From positions 124,001 to 188,000 of the forward strand of contig NZ_CBXV010000004.1 of the NCBI RefSeq assembly GCF_000820845.2: 64,000 nt of DNA, in the 5' to 3' direction. This DNA comes from Pyrinomonas methylaliphatogenes. Its GTDB lineage: Bacteria; Acidobacteriota; Blastocatellia; Pyrinomonadales; Pyrinomonadaceae. Position numbers and translations under genes: made by a program. Positions 27,984 through 36,934 of this stretch are shown piece after piece (positions within the stretch are counted from its first letter, which is position 1; every line of letters begins with the position of its first letter). A model generated the notes under the pieces. It was not told the origin of the DNA. It saw nothing but the letters and a program-made list of their open reading frames with translations, and ran no database searches.

Positions 27984-29114
27984 TCATGTCATCGAGCGAG
28001 TTTCTCGCCGCTGCGACATCTCGTGCACCATCTCGACGAGCGCGACGACGTTCTCCACCGGAGTTTGCGGCAAGATGCCATGTCCGAGATTGAAGATGTG
28101 GCCCGGACGATTGTCGGCGCGATCGAGGATCGATCGTGCGCGGTCGCGGATGATGGGAAGATCGGCGAAGAGGGTCACGGGATCGAGATTCCCCATGATG
28201 GCTCTTTCGCCTATGCGCTGCCACGCATGGTCCAACTGGATACGCCAATCGACGCCGATCACATCGCCGCCCGTTTCGCGCATCAACTCCAGCAACCCCG
28301 CAGTCCCTGTTCCGAAGTATATGACCGGCGCTCTGGGCGAGATGCTCTCAATCAAGCTCTTCGTGTGCGGAAGGACGAATTTGCGATAGTCGTCCGGAGA
28401 GAGCGTGCCGACCCATGAATCGAAGATTTGGATCGCTTGCGCCCCGGCTTCGATCTGCGCGCTGAGAAACCTCGCCAGCGAGCGCGCAAGGCGCGACAGC
28501 AGTTCATTCCACAGGCCTTCGTCCGAATACATGAACGTTTTGGTACGCATGAAGTTGCGCGATCCCCCGCCTTCGATCAGGTAGGAAGCGAGCGTGAAAG
28601 GAGCGCCAGCGAATCCGATGAGCGGCAAATCCTGTGGCAACGCGCGCCTCGTCAGGCGGATCGCTTGAAGGACATAGTCGAGCGGCGCGGCGTCTTCCAT
28701 CTCGCGCAGTCCCTCGACATCTTGCGCCGAACGCACGGGATTGTGAATGATCGGACCATCGCCCTTCGCATATTCGAGACGGAAGCCCATCGGTTCGACG
28801 ATCAACAGCAGGTCGGCGAAGATGATCGCGGCATCCACGCCGAGGCGCTCCGCCGCATTGACGGTCACCTCGGCGGCGAGTTCGGGCGATTTGCATAGCT
28901 CCAGAAAGGGGACGCGCTCGCGCAATAGTCTGTATTCAGGCATGTAACGCCCAGCTTGGCGCATGAGCCAGATGGGCGTATACGGGGTCGGCTCGCGTCG
29001 GCACGCGCGCATGAACGGACTGTTTTGCAGCAGGTCTATTTGCGCGAAAGAGGCTGTTTCTTCCAACTCGCGCGCTCTCTCGGAGATTCGCTTCGCTTTA
29101 GGCTCTTCGCTCAC
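27984..29114 (-). CDS. hemE: Uroporphyrinogen decarboxylase
   Basis: 376 aa including an N-terminal extension of about 35 residues rich in Glu and Lys before the conserved part. Conserved elements: PIWLMRQAGRYMPEYR, DAAIIFADLLLIVEPMG, GFAGAPFTLASYLIEGGGS, QIFDSWVGTLSP, YFGTGTAGLL, IGVDWRIQLD and FNLGHGILPQTP. It decarboxylates uroporphyrinogen III to coproporphyrinogen III. The GTG at 29114 is chosen because TATAAT lies six bases upstream, implying a leaderless message. A later internal start (MRACRRE, near residue 34) is a less likely alternative. Confidence 0.93.
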   Translation of the reverse strand: MSEEPKAKRISERARELEETASFAQIDLLQNSPFMRACRREPTPYTPIWLMRQAGRYMPEYRLLRERVPFLELCKSPELAAEVTVNAAERLGVDAAIIFADLLLIVEPMGFRLEYAKGDGPIIHNPVRSAQDVEGLREMEDAAPLDYVLQAIRLTRRALPQDLPLIGFAGAPFTLASYLIEGGGSRNFMRTKTFMYSDEGLWNELLSRLARSLARFLSAQIEAGAQAIQIFDSWVGTLSPDDYRKFVLPHTKSLIESISPRAPVIYFGTGTAGLLELMRETGGDVIGVDWRIQLDHAWQRIGERAIMGNLDPVTLFADLPIIRDRARSILDRADNRPGHIFNLGHGILPQTPVENVVALVEMVHEMSQRRETRSMT

Positions 29115-29120
29115 GAAGCG

Positions 29121-29149
29121 ATTATAGCGAAAGTCTTCACGTCGCTCAC
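29121..29149 (-). promoter_or_regulatory. Promoter of the hemE-hemH-hemG operon, probably leaderless
   Basis: On the minus strand TATAAT (29126-29121) is followed by six bases and the GTG start at 29114. A weak -35 (GTGAGC, 29149-29144) has a 17-bp spacer. Transcription would start at or next to the start codon. Confidence 0.5.
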
Positions 29150-29387
29150 GCCCGAGGCTGCTCCCTCTCGCAACGTTAGCGTCGAAGCGGCTCTCGATTC
29201 GGCGAACCGATCTGATCTTTACGCCTGCGGCGAAAATCGTCGCGCGAAGTCAGTGGGCTCTTCGCACACCGCTGCGGCTATGCGGCGATCGTCATCGGGC
29301 GTGTTATTGTCGTCGAATTCTGCCGTTTGGGTGAGATGGTGCCGGAGATCGAACGCGCGAATTGGCTCTCCTCCAAGCGAAACGCGG

Positions 29388-29945
29388 TTATGATTGGGGA
29401 TGGCGTTTCGATCGGCGCAGCCTCTGAAGGATCTGTTGGAGTCGCCCTGAGATCCACCTCAGGGCGGTGCGAAAAAAGCCGTGTTTGGGCGGAGCTTCGC
29501 CTTCCTGCGTTTGCGCTTCGGCTTCCAGCGCGGTGAAAAACTGCGTCGCCATCATCTTCGCCGCGCCTTGGATCATTCGCTGCCCGACGCTGGCGAGCGT
29601 GCCGCCGACTTGTACGTCGCCCGCATAGCGGATCAGAGTCGTGCCATCGGTCTGTTCTTCGAGATCGAGATCACCCGCGCCTTTCAAAAAGCCGGGCTGT
29701 CCTCGCCCTTCGACCGCGATGCGGTAGTGTTCGGGCGGGCGAACGTCTTCGAGTCGGACGATACCGGTGAAGACGCCTTTGATTGAACCGACGCCGGTCT
29801 TCATCGTGGTTGAGTAAGAGTTCTCCCCAGTCTTTTCGAGACGCTCACAACCCGGCAGGCATCTTTGCAGGACCGCCGGATCGGTCAGCGCGCGAAAGAC
29901 GCGCTCGCGCCGCGCGCGCAGTGTGTGTGTGCCTTCAATCTTCAT
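29388..29945 (-). CDS. CoxG-like SRPBCC family protein (CO dehydrogenase subunit G type)
   Basis: 185 aa. The N-terminus MKIEGTHTLRARRERVFRALTDPAVLQRCLPGCERLE and the segment GSIKGVFTGIVRLEDV, then YAGDVQVGGTLASVGQRMIQGAAKMMATQFF, match the CoxG group of START-like proteins. These accompany molybdenum hydroxylases and have been linked to membrane attachment of the enzyme; the tail is basic (RLRRSKRHPQS). It is the last gene of the S-L-M-G operon, downstream of the medium subunit after a spacer with a duplicated 23-mer. Confidence 0.85.
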   Translation of the reverse strand: MKIEGTHTLRARRERVFRALTDPAVLQRCLPGCERLEKTGENSYSTTMKTGVGSIKGVFTGIVRLEDVRPPEHYRIAVEGRGQPGFLKGAGDLDLEEQTDGTTLIRYAGDVQVGGTLASVGQRMIQGAAKMMATQFFTALEAEAQTQEGEAPPKHGFFRTALRWISGRLQQILQRLRRSKRHPQS

Positions 29946-29983
29946 ACAGGATCAAGGGGAGAGAGTTCGTGCCGTTGATTCTT

Positions 29984-30076
29984 CCTGAATTTCCCAGCAT
30001 CTAACCCCAGTAACACGACTAATTGGCCCGCCGCGAGTAGTTGATTCTTTAAGCCTGAATTTCCCAGCATCTAACC
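29984..30076. repeat. Duplicated 23-bp sequence between the medium-subunit and coxG-like genes
   Basis: CCTGAATTTCCCAGCATCTAACC occurs identically at 29984-30006 and 30054-30076, a 70-bp period, each preceded by GTTGATTCTT. The second copy covers the last codons of the medium-subunit gene, so the spacer seems to have grown by tandem duplication of that gene's end. Confidence 0.85.
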
Positions 30077-30937
30077 TCTATTAGCGCGAAGCGCCGCTTC
30101 GATGGCCCGCCGCGTACAGACTCGCGCAAGATGGCGGCGATACTCAGCCGAAGCGTAAAGATCGCTGTTGGCGTCAACGCCATCGCAGGCGTGTGCGGCG
30201 GCGTCTTTGATCGTCTGCTCGTCGAGCATCTTGCCTCTTAAAGCGTCTTCGACGGCGCTCGCGCGGTAGGCTTTGGGGCCGACGCCCGTGATGCCGACGC
30301 CGATCATCTGACAAGAACCATCGGCGTTGCGCGTAAGATTCACCGCGACGCCGACGATGGCGAACCCGGATGCCGGTTGAGCCGCTTTCAGGTAAGCTTG
30401 GCTGGTTCCTGTCGGTAGGGGGACGCGAATCTCGCGCAGGATTTCGTTCGGTTCGAGCGCTGTGGTGAACATGTCGATGAAGAAATCGTCAGCGTGGATC
30501 GTGCGTTCGCCATTGGTGCTTGTGGCGACCAATTCAGCGCCGAGCGCGATGATCGCGGCGGGCCAATCGGCTGCCGGATCGGCGTGCGCGAGGCTGCCGC
30601 CGATTGTTCCCTTATTGCGCACTTGAACGTCGCCGATCGAAGCGGCGCATTCGGGGAGCAACGGGCAGATCTCGCGCAGGCGCGCAGAGGATTCGATTTC
30701 GTAATGAGTCGTCATCGCGCCGATGCGTATTTGGCCGTCCTCTTCGCGAATGTACGAGAGGCTTTTGATCCGTCCCAGGCTGATGAGCATCGCGGGCTGC
30801 GCCAAGCGAAGCTTCATCGCCGGAATCAGGCTATGACCGCCGGCGAGGATCTTCGCGTCGTCCAGATGTTGAGACAGGAGCGACAGCGCTTCATCGAGCG
30901 TCGACGGGGCGAAATAGTCGAACCGAGCTGGGATCAT
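30071..30937 (-). CDS. Molybdenum hydroxylase FAD-binding medium subunit (CoxM-like)
   Basis: 288 aa. FAD-binding PCMH fold: AGGHSLIPAMKLRLAQP (near 34-50), TTHYEIESS, VRNKGTIGGSLAHADPAADWPA (near 107-128) and a CO_deh_flav_C domain at the C-terminus (AYLKAAQPASGFAIVGVAV). It carries electrons from the [2Fe-2S] subunit to FAD in the heterotrimeric xanthine oxidase family. The gene follows the large subunit after 69 bp. Partner identity (form II, see the large subunit) applies to the whole complex. Confidence 0.92.
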   Translation of the reverse strand: MIPARFDYFAPSTLDEALSLLSQHLDDAKILAGGHSLIPAMKLRLAQPAMLISLGRIKSLSYIREEDGQIRIGAMTTHYEIESSARLREICPLLPECAASIGDVQVRNKGTIGGSLAHADPAADWPAAIIALGAELVATSTNGERTIHADDFFIDMFTTALEPNEILREIRVPLPTGTSQAYLKAAQPASGFAIVGVAVNLTRNADGSCQMIGVGITGVGPKAYRASAVEDALRGKMLDEQTIKDAAAHACDGVDANSDLYASAEYRRHLARVCTRRAIEAALRANRG

Positions 30938-31006
30938 AAGCGCCTCCTTCGAATTGGTCCGGTTTGACTTCGTCCGGCTTCAACTTGATCCGCCAAACGT
31001 GCATCC

Positions 31007-33382
31007 TTAACTTCTGTTCACGATGCGCCAGATCGTTTCCGGTTTGATCGGCATATCCAAGTGATGGACGCCGAAGGGCGCGAGCGCATCGATGATGGCG
31101 CCGACGATCGCCGGCGTCGCGCCGATGGTCCCGGCTTCGCCGACGCCTTTGATGCCCAAGGGGTTGACATCGGTCGGCGTCTCCGTGCGATCGAGTTCAA
31201 AGCGCGGAATCATATGCGCGCGCGGCACGGCGTAATCCATCAGGCTTCCGGTGACCAGTTGCCCTTGCTCGTCGTAAACGACCTCTTCGTAAAGCGCCTG
31301 CCCGATCGATTGCGCGATGCCGCCTTGAATCTGACCTTCAACGAGCATGGGATTGATCACTTTGCCGCAATCATCGACGGCGACATAGCGCAGGAACTTC
31401 ACGTCGCCGGTCTCCCGGTCGATCTCCACAACGACGATGTGCGTGCCGAAGGGGAAGGTGAAGTTCTTCGGCTCGAAGAAGTATGTCGCTGAAAGTCCCG
31501 GTTCCATGTCGGGCGGGAGATCTTTCGCCAGATGCGCGGCGAGCGCAACGTCTTTCAGCGACACGCTCTTCTTCCCGTTGGGCTTGGGTTCAGGGGGCCC
31601 GGCGGCGGTAACTTCTCCCGCCGCAGCGGCGCGTTTCGCTTCTCGAATTGAGAAGCGACCTTCGCTAAATGCGACCAAAGAGGCATCCGTGCCGAGCAGA
31701 TGGGCGGCGATGCGATTGATCTTCTCTTTCAACTTTTCGATCGCTTTCAAGACGGCCGTTCCGCCGACGGCCGTCGCGCGGCTGCCGAACGTGCCGATGC
31801 CGTACTGCACGATCGATGTGTCGCCATGGATGACGGTGACGTCGTTGATGTCAACTCCCAATTCATCCGCCGCGATCTGCGCGAAACTGGTCTCTTGGCC
31901 CTGACCGTGAGGCGAAGCGCCCGTTAAAATCGTCACTTTGCCCGTCGGTTCGATCCTCACGGTCGCGCTCTCCCAACCGCCGGCGGGCATCGCTTGCGAA
32001 GGGCCGAGCGCGCAGATCTCGACGTAGGATGACACGCCGATGCCGATGAGCCTGCCTTGGTCGCGCGCGCGGCGCTGCTCTTCGCGCAGCTTCGCGTAAT
32101 CCGAAATCTCCAAAGCCTTGTTGAGCGCCGCTTCGTAATTGCCGCTATCGTAGAAAAGCCCGGTTGCGGTCTTAAACGGGAACTCTTCGGGCTTCGGGAA
32201 GTTCTTGCGGCGCACTTCGACCGGATCTAGTCCCAGTTCGGCGGCGACCAGATCCATCGCGCGTTCGACGACGTATGTCGCCTCGGGCCGACCCGCGCCG
32301 CGATATGCGTCGGTCGCCATCTTGTTCGTGAAGACGGCTGTGACGTTGATCTGAATGGCGGGGATTTTGTAGCTGCCCGATAGCATCAAGCCCGTCAGCG
32401 TCGGGATCGCAGGCGTCAGAAGCTGAAGATAGGCGCCGAGATCGGCGATGACGTTATAACGCAGCCCGGTGACGGTGCCATCGTTCTTGCAGCCGATTTC
32501 GATCTCGCCAACTTGGCCGCGCCCGTGAATCGTCGCTTGAAGATTCTCGCGCCGCGTCTCGATCCATTTAACGGGTTTGCCGAGTTGCATCGAGATCCAA
32601 CCGAGCAACGCCTCTTCGCCGTAAACGTTCAACTTCGACCCGAAACCGCCGCCGACTTCAGGGGCAATCACGCGCAGCTTGTTCTCGGGAATGCCGAGCA
32701 TCAAGGCGAGCTGCGTTCTGAGAAGGTGCGGGATTTGCGTCGAAGACCAGATGGTCAATTCCCCTTCTCCCGGAAGGTACCGGGCCAGCACGCCGCGCGG
32801 CTCCATCGCTACGGGGGCCAGGCGTTGATTGACGATGCGTTGCCTGATGACGCGATCGGCAGAAGCTAACGCTGCGTCTATGTCGCCTTCGCCCGCGGTG
32901 AGACGATAGGCGATGTTGTCGCCGAACTGCTCGTGGATCACGGGGCTCCCGGACTTCGCCGCCTCTTCCGCATCGACCACCGCCGGAAGCTCTTCGTAAT
33001 CGACCGTGATGAGATCGACGGCATCGCGCGCTAGGTAAGGATCGGTGGCGACGACGGCGGCGATGGGATGGCCGACGAAATAGACTTTGTCGCGCGCGAG
33101 TGGACGATGATCGGGCACTTTCAGCCCTTCGAGCGCGCTCGCGCATGGCACGGGGCCGATGCGATCGCCGATATCGCGACCCGTGAAGACGGCGACGACG
33201 CCTGGGGCTTTCGTCGCTTCGTCTGAGTCGATCTTGGTGATGCGCGCATGCGCGTAGATCGAACGCAAGAAGACGACATGAAGCGTATCGGGCAAGCGTA
33301 TGTCATCAACGTAGTGGGCCAGTCCCTTGATCAGTCGCGGGTCTTCCGTGCGCTTGACTCTCTGTCCGATGTACTTGGCCAT
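31007..33382 (-). CDS. Molybdenum hydroxylase large subunit, form II CO dehydrogenase/aldehyde oxidase-like
   Basis: 791 aa from ATG 33382, preceded by GGAGG; a longer reading from 33454 lacks conserved residues. N-terminal Ald_Xan_dh domain (YIGQRVKRTEDPRLIKGLAHYVDD) and a molybdopterin-binding domain (GGGFGSKLNVYGEEA; GASPHGQGQETSFAQIAADELGV; GVGEAGTIGATPAIV with the catalytic Glu region). The active-site loop reads DAYRGAGRPEA. AYRGAGR marks form II (putative) CODH; form I enzymes that oxidise CO have AYXCSFR with the Cu-binding Cys. CO oxidation is therefore not supported, and an aldehyde or N-heterocycle substrate is more likely. Confidence 0.92.
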   Translation of the reverse strand: MAKYIGQRVKRTEDPRLIKGLAHYVDDIRLPDTLHVVFLRSIYAHARITKIDSDEATKAPGVVAVFTGRDIGDRIGPVPCASALEGLKVPDHRPLARDKVYFVGHPIAAVVATDPYLARDAVDLITVDYEELPAVVDAEEAAKSGSPVIHEQFGDNIAYRLTAGEGDIDAALASADRVIRQRIVNQRLAPVAMEPRGVLARYLPGEGELTIWSSTQIPHLLRTQLALMLGIPENKLRVIAPEVGGGFGSKLNVYGEEALLGWISMQLGKPVKWIETRRENLQATIHGRGQVGEIEIGCKNDGTVTGLRYNVIADLGAYLQLLTPAIPTLTGLMLSGSYKIPAIQINVTAVFTNKMATDAYRGAGRPEATYVVERAMDLVAAELGLDPVEVRRKNFPKPEEFPFKTATGLFYDSGNYEAALNKALEISDYAKLREEQRRARDQGRLIGIGVSSYVEICALGPSQAMPAGGWESATVRIEPTGKVTILTGASPHGQGQETSFAQIAADELGVDINDVTVIHGDTSIVQYGIGTFGSRATAVGGTAVLKAIEKLKEKINRIAAHLLGTDASLVAFSEGRFSIREAKRAAAAGEVTAAGPPEPKPNGKKSVSLKDVALAAHLAKDLPPDMEPGLSATYFFEPKNFTFPFGTHIVVVEIDRETGDVKFLRYVAVDDCGKVINPMLVEGQIQGGIAQSIGQALYEEVVYDEQGQLVTGSLMDYAVPRAHMIPRFELDRTETPTDVNPLGIKGVGEAGTIGATPAIVGAIIDALAPFGVHHLDMPIKPETIWRIVNRS

Positions 33383-33650
33383 GGTGCCCTCCAAACAGTT
33401 GAGGCGATGAGGGATCGGGAGCGGTTCGAGCGTGGCTTCGCCCTCCAATCTCATCCGGTGACTGAAAAGCGATCACAATCGCCGAACCGTAACCATTTTC
33501 GCCACGGTTTCCGATCGACCCTCATCTTCACTGAAGCGCAACTTAGCTTGAAGATGAATCCATTTGCGATCGTTACTGACTAACCTCGTTTCTGACTCCG
33601 CCGAACTGTGTCGGAATCTCGGTCAGGGGCGAAAAATGCTTCGCTGTGGG

Positions 33651-34127
33651 TTAACTGCCGCTCCCCAATTTCCGCGCCGCATATTGCACAGCTTCGACGA
33701 TATGTTGATAACCCGTGCAGCGACACAGGTTCCCTTCCAAACCGTGCCGAACCTCATCTTCGGTCGGATTGGGATTGCGTTCGAGCAATTGCACCGCCGC
33801 GATGATCATGCCGGGCGTGCAGTATCCGCACTGCAAGCCGTGACATTCCCAGAACCCTTCCTGCACCGGATGCAGTTTGCCGTTGCTCGCCAAACCCTCG
33901 ATAGTCGTCACTTCGGCGCCATCGGCTTGTACGGCGAACATGGTGCAGGATTTGACCGCCTGCCCGTCGATCAGAACGGTGCAAGCGCCGCAGATTGAAG
34001 TGTCGCAGCCGATGTGTGTGCCCGTCAGTCCGAGCACATCGCGCAGGTAGTGAACGAGTAACAGGCGTGGTTCGACTTCGTGGCTATGTTCCACGCCGTT
34101 GACTTTCATGCGGACGGTGGTCTTCAT
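33651..34127 (-). CDS. Molybdenum hydroxylase [2Fe-2S] small subunit (CoxS-like)
   Basis: 158 aa from ATG 34127; an open frame extends to 34298 but the added residues look non-conserved. The plant-type [2Fe-2S] motif is [16 protein letters not shown] and the second cluster is [13 protein letters not shown] with NLCRCTGYQ. Length and order match small subunits of the xanthine oxidase family. It is the first gene of the operon; a 268-bp gap, unusually long, separates it from the large subunit. Confidence 0.92.
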   Translation of the reverse strand: MKTTVRMKVNGVEHSHEVEPRLLLVHYLRDVLGLTGTHIGCDTSICGACTVLIDGQAVKSCTMFAVQADGAEVTTIEGLASNGKLHPVQEGFWECHGLQCGYCTPGMIIAAVQLLERNPNPTEDEVRHGLEGNLCRCTGYQHIVEAVQYAARKLGSGS

Positions 34128-34227
34128 GGCGTGGCCTCGCTTTCTTCGCAAAACTGACGGCGAACCAGTTAGGAAAGACGCAATGGAGCCTTCGTCTGTG
34201 GGACTTTTATGCCAAACGGTGAAGAAA

Positions 34228-34377
34228 GTCAATAGCTGTGCAGTTGAGATCTGCGGATCGAGCGTTCCCGCCACTCGCCCGACTAAGAAGAAGGTCAATA
34301 GCTGTGCGGTTGAGATCCGAGTGGGATTAAAATCTCGCGGATGAAAAGGATCAGGTCAATCGTGCGGTTGAGAATTG
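34228..34377. repeat. Three-copy direct repeat upstream of the coxS-like gene
   Basis: GTCAATAGCTGTGCAGTTGA (34228 on), GTCAATAGCTGTGCGGTTGA (34294 on) and a shortened GTCAATCGTGCGGTTGA (34355 on) are spaced 66 and 61 bp apart. The first two also share AAGAA upstream and GATC downstream. They fill much of the 362-bp gap between divergent coxS-like and sigma-factor genes. I see no other gene there. Confidence 0.7.
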
Positions 34378-34489
34378 ACATCGTCTCGAAACAGAGGGGG
34401 CGATGTTGTCGGCTGTGGCGGGATGGCGCTTAAATTGTTGCCACAAGATCGAGGCGCGCGGCGTTTTCTTCAGATGAGAGCGAGAAAGA

Positions 34490-35041
34490 ATGGATGGGCA
34501 GGCGCAAGTTTTGGCGAATTCGGTTTCAAAAGAGACGGCGTCGGAAGCGCTTGCAAGTTTCGATGAGGCCTTCGAGTTGCATCATCGAATCGTCTATCGG
34601 GTCGCCTATGCGCGGTTGCGCGACGCCGCGTTGGCCGAGGATGTCACGCAAGAGGTGTTTTTAAAGTTGTATCGGAACTTGGGGAAGGTGCCGCGCGATG
34701 AAGGCTTGCGCGCATGGCTGCTTCGCGTGACGATCAACGAAGCGCGCGATCTTTCGCGGCGAAGGCGGCGCGCCTCGGCGCGCGAGGAGGCCTTTGCCCA
34801 AAGGGCGAGCGAAAGGTATGCGTTCGATTGCGAAAAGCGTTTGGAGGTTGACGAAGTGCGGCGGGCGCTTGAGCGCGTGCGCGAGCCGGCGCGCAGTTGT
34901 CTTCTGCTTCAGCAGCAAGGCTTGTCATATCGCGAGATCGCCCAAATCCTCTCGCTCAATGAGCGAAGCATAGGCAGCCTGATCGCGCGCGGACGACGCG
35001 AGTTCCTGCGTTTGTACGGAAAGCTCAGAGGGCGGAGATGA
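34490..35041 (+). CDS. ECF-type RNA polymerase sigma factor
   Basis: 183 aa. Region 2 (HHRIVYRVAYARLRDAALAEDVTQEVFLKLYRNL, about 35-68) and region 4 with its helix-turn-helix (LLLQQQGLSYREIAQILSLNERSIGSLIARGRREF, about 140-175) are both present, with a basic linker between them. This is the two-domain layout of extracytoplasmic-function sigma factors. It overlaps the anti-sigma gene by four bases, so both are made together. Likely controls the envelope-protein genes downstream. Start at 34490 follows GAGAAAGA. Confidence 0.9.
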   Translation: MDGQAQVLANSVSKETASEALASFDEAFELHHRIVYRVAYARLRDAALAEDVTQEVFLKLYRNLGKVPRDEGLRAWLLRVTINEARDLSRRRRRASAREEAFAQRASERYAFDCEKRLEVDEVRRALERVREPARSCLLLQQQGLSYREIAQILSLNERSIGSLIARGRREFLRLYGKLRGRR

Positions 35042-35877
35042 AGGAGTGTCTCAAAGAAGAGGTCCTGCAAAGTTACTTTGACGGCGAGTTGGGCCTGATC
35101 GAAGCTCGCTTGGTCGCCGCGCATCTAGACTCATGTTGCGCCTGTGCCGAATTGGCGCGCGCCGTTGAGCGAGAGCGCAGATGCTCCGAGGCGCTCCTGC
35201 AAGCGAACGTCTCGGTTCCGACGGAACATCTGCGCGCGCGCATCTATGAGCGGATCGCCGCTTCGGAGACTCTCGCGGCGGCGCGGCCTCGCTTGAGCGA
35301 AGCGATACGCGCTTGGTTTGCGGAGCTTCGTTGGGTGAGAAGTTATCGGTTGGCTATCGGTTTGGCGTCGCTCGCGATCGTCGGCGGATCGATCCTGTTC
35401 GTCGCGCTTCGCGATATCAAGCGGTTTGAGGAGAATGCGCGCTACGGCCCTCAACCGGAGGTTAAATCGCCCCTGTCCGCTTCGCCGAAGCGCTCGGAGA
35501 GCAGCGTCGGGAATGCGGTCTTGACGCCCGCGCGGACTGCAAAGAGAGCGATGGTCGGACGCGAACGGCGCGGGGCGATGAGAAGGATCGAGAAGACTTC
35601 GCGCGAAGGCGAAGTCTCGCTCGCCGAGCGTGATTATCTGCGCAAGATCGCGGAGCTTGCGCCCAGTATAAACGCGCGCGCCGATCTAGCGCCGAGCATG
35701 AAAGTCGAATTCGAGAAGAACATGCTCGTCGTAGATCAAGCCATCATCGCGGCGCGCGAGGCCATACGGCGCAATCCGCAAGATGCGGATGCGCGCGCGC
35801 TTCTGCGCTCGGCTTATGAGAGCAAGGTCGAGTTGCTAAGCGCGCTGGCGGAACAAGGCGGCATCCCGAAACGTTGA
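35038..35877 (+). CDS. Anti-sigma factor with zinc-finger-like N-terminus
   Basis: 279 aa. The N-terminal LQSYFDGEL and AHLDSCCACAELARAV match the HxxxCxxC zinc-binding anti-sigma (zf-HC2) pattern. One membrane segment lies near 102-122 (YRLAIGLASLAIVGGSILFVAL). The extracytoplasmic part has basic stretches and a helical C-terminal region (YLRKIAELAPSIN, IIAAREAIRRNPQDADARALL, repeat-like). It would hold the ECF sigma factor at the membrane until a signal releases it. Its start overlaps the sigma gene stop. Confidence 0.85.
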   Translation: MKECLKEEVLQSYFDGELGLIEARLVAAHLDSCCACAELARAVERERRCSEALLQANVSVPTEHLRARIYERIAASETLAAARPRLSEAIRAWFAELRWVRSYRLAIGLASLAIVGGSILFVALRDIKRFEENARYGPQPEVKSPLSASPKRSESSVGNAVLTPARTAKRAMVGRERRGAMRRIEKTSREGEVSLAERDYLRKIAELAPSINARADLAPSMKVEFEKNMLVVDQAIIAAREAIRRNPQDADARALLRSAYESKVELLSALAEQGGIPKR

Positions 35878-35888
35878 ACGAGGAGGCT

Positions 35889-36782
35889 ATGATTCGCAAT
35901 CCGCTCATCGGTCTTCTTCTCGCGATCCTGCTGCTGGGCGTGAGGTGCTATGCGCAAAGGAAGGGCGAGGCCGAAATGGAAGTGGCCGGACCGGTCAGCG
36001 TCTCGCTGTGCGTTGAGCAGGGAAGTATCACCGTGCGCGGTTGGGAGCGAAAGGCGGTGCGCGTCGAATCGAGCGATGGAGCGCCGGTCAGATTATCACG
36101 CGAAAATGGCGGTGGCGGCACTTTGAAACTCGAGGTGTTGCCTCCGGAGGCGGAGACGAAATGTCACCGGTGGCGCGATATTAATCTAGACGTACCGCAC
36201 GATGCGACGCTCGATCTAAGGGCGAGGAACGGCGATGTGAAGATAGATGGCGTCGCCAGCGTGCGCGCTCGTTCGTTCAGCGGCGACATCGTCGCCGAAC
36301 ATGTCGCGGAGGCGCTCGATGTCGCGACGCTGAACGGAAATATCAGCTTAAGCGATATCGTCGGAAGCGCGCACGTCAGGACCATGAGCGGAAGCGTCGA
36401 AATCAGGCGCGCGCGCGGACACGGGGTGGCGGATGGATTGTTCGTCAAATCGACCAGCGGCGATGTGACGTTAATCGATGCCGAGTATTCACAGATTATC
36501 ACCGAAGCGTTGAGCGGAAGCATCCTATTTTCTGGACCAATCATGAAGAATGGCCGTTATGATTTGAGGACCTTGAGCGGAGATATCTCGCTTGCGCTGC
36601 CAGCGGAGGCTTCGTTTCGCCTCAATGCTCGCTTCCTGTTGAAGGGCGAGTTCAGCACCGATTTCGATCTTCGGCAAAAAGAGGGCGTCGGGCAGCAACG
36701 CTTGAGCGCGATGCATGGCACGGGGGAAGCCTTTCTCAATCTCGTATCGCTCAATGGCAGGATAGCTTTGCGGAAACGTTGA
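35889..36782 (+). CDS. Exported DUF4097-type beta-helix/adhesin-like protein 1
   Basis: 297 aa from ATG 35889, preceded by overlapping GAGG and AGGAGG; a TTG at 35874 is a poorer choice. A signal peptide (NPLIGLLLAILLLGVRCYAQ) leads into strands repeating a G(D/S)(I/V) pattern: GSITVRGW, NGDVKIDGV, SGDIVAEHV, NGNISLSDI, SGSVEIRRA, SGDVTLIDA, SGDISLALPA. This is the DUF4097/DUF4098 repeat fold. The function of such proteins is not established. It follows the anti-sigma gene directly, so it is probably part of an envelope-stress module. Confidence 0.8.
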   Translation: MIRNPLIGLLLAILLLGVRCYAQRKGEAEMEVAGPVSVSLCVEQGSITVRGWERKAVRVESSDGAPVRLSRENGGGGTLKLEVLPPEAETKCHRWRDINLDVPHDATLDLRARNGDVKIDGVASVRARSFSGDIVAEHVAEALDVATLNGNISLSDIVGSAHVRTMSGSVEIRRARGHGVADGLFVKSTSGDVTLIDAEYSQIITEALSGSILFSGPIMKNGRYDLRTLSGDISLALPAEASFRLNARFLLKGEFSTDFDLRQKEGVGQQRLSAMHGTGEAFLNLVSLNGRIALRKR

Positions 36783-36934
36783 TCGAACTTCGATAGCCCC
36801 GAAACTTTCGCGAACGCATCGAAGGATCGCGGCGTTCATCGTCTTCGCCTCAACCTTCAAAAAGATGTCACAAAGCGAGAGGCCGAGACGTTTTCCACAA
36901 TAGAGTTACAGATTCTGGCCTAAGGAGGGGTGGG

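Noticed and set aside
33383-33650. Possible extra gene between the small and large molybdenum hydroxylase subunits
   Set aside because: Frames in this 268-bp gap are short or are extensions over neighbouring genes, with no family motif.
31007-34127. Aerobic CO dehydrogenase (form I)
   Set aside because: The active-site loop is AYRGAGR, lacking the Cys of AYXCSFR, so the CO-oxidiser label was not used.
34228-34377. CRISPR array
   Set aside because: Only three diverging copies, the third shortened, unequal spacing and no cas genes in the window; listed as a repeat instead.
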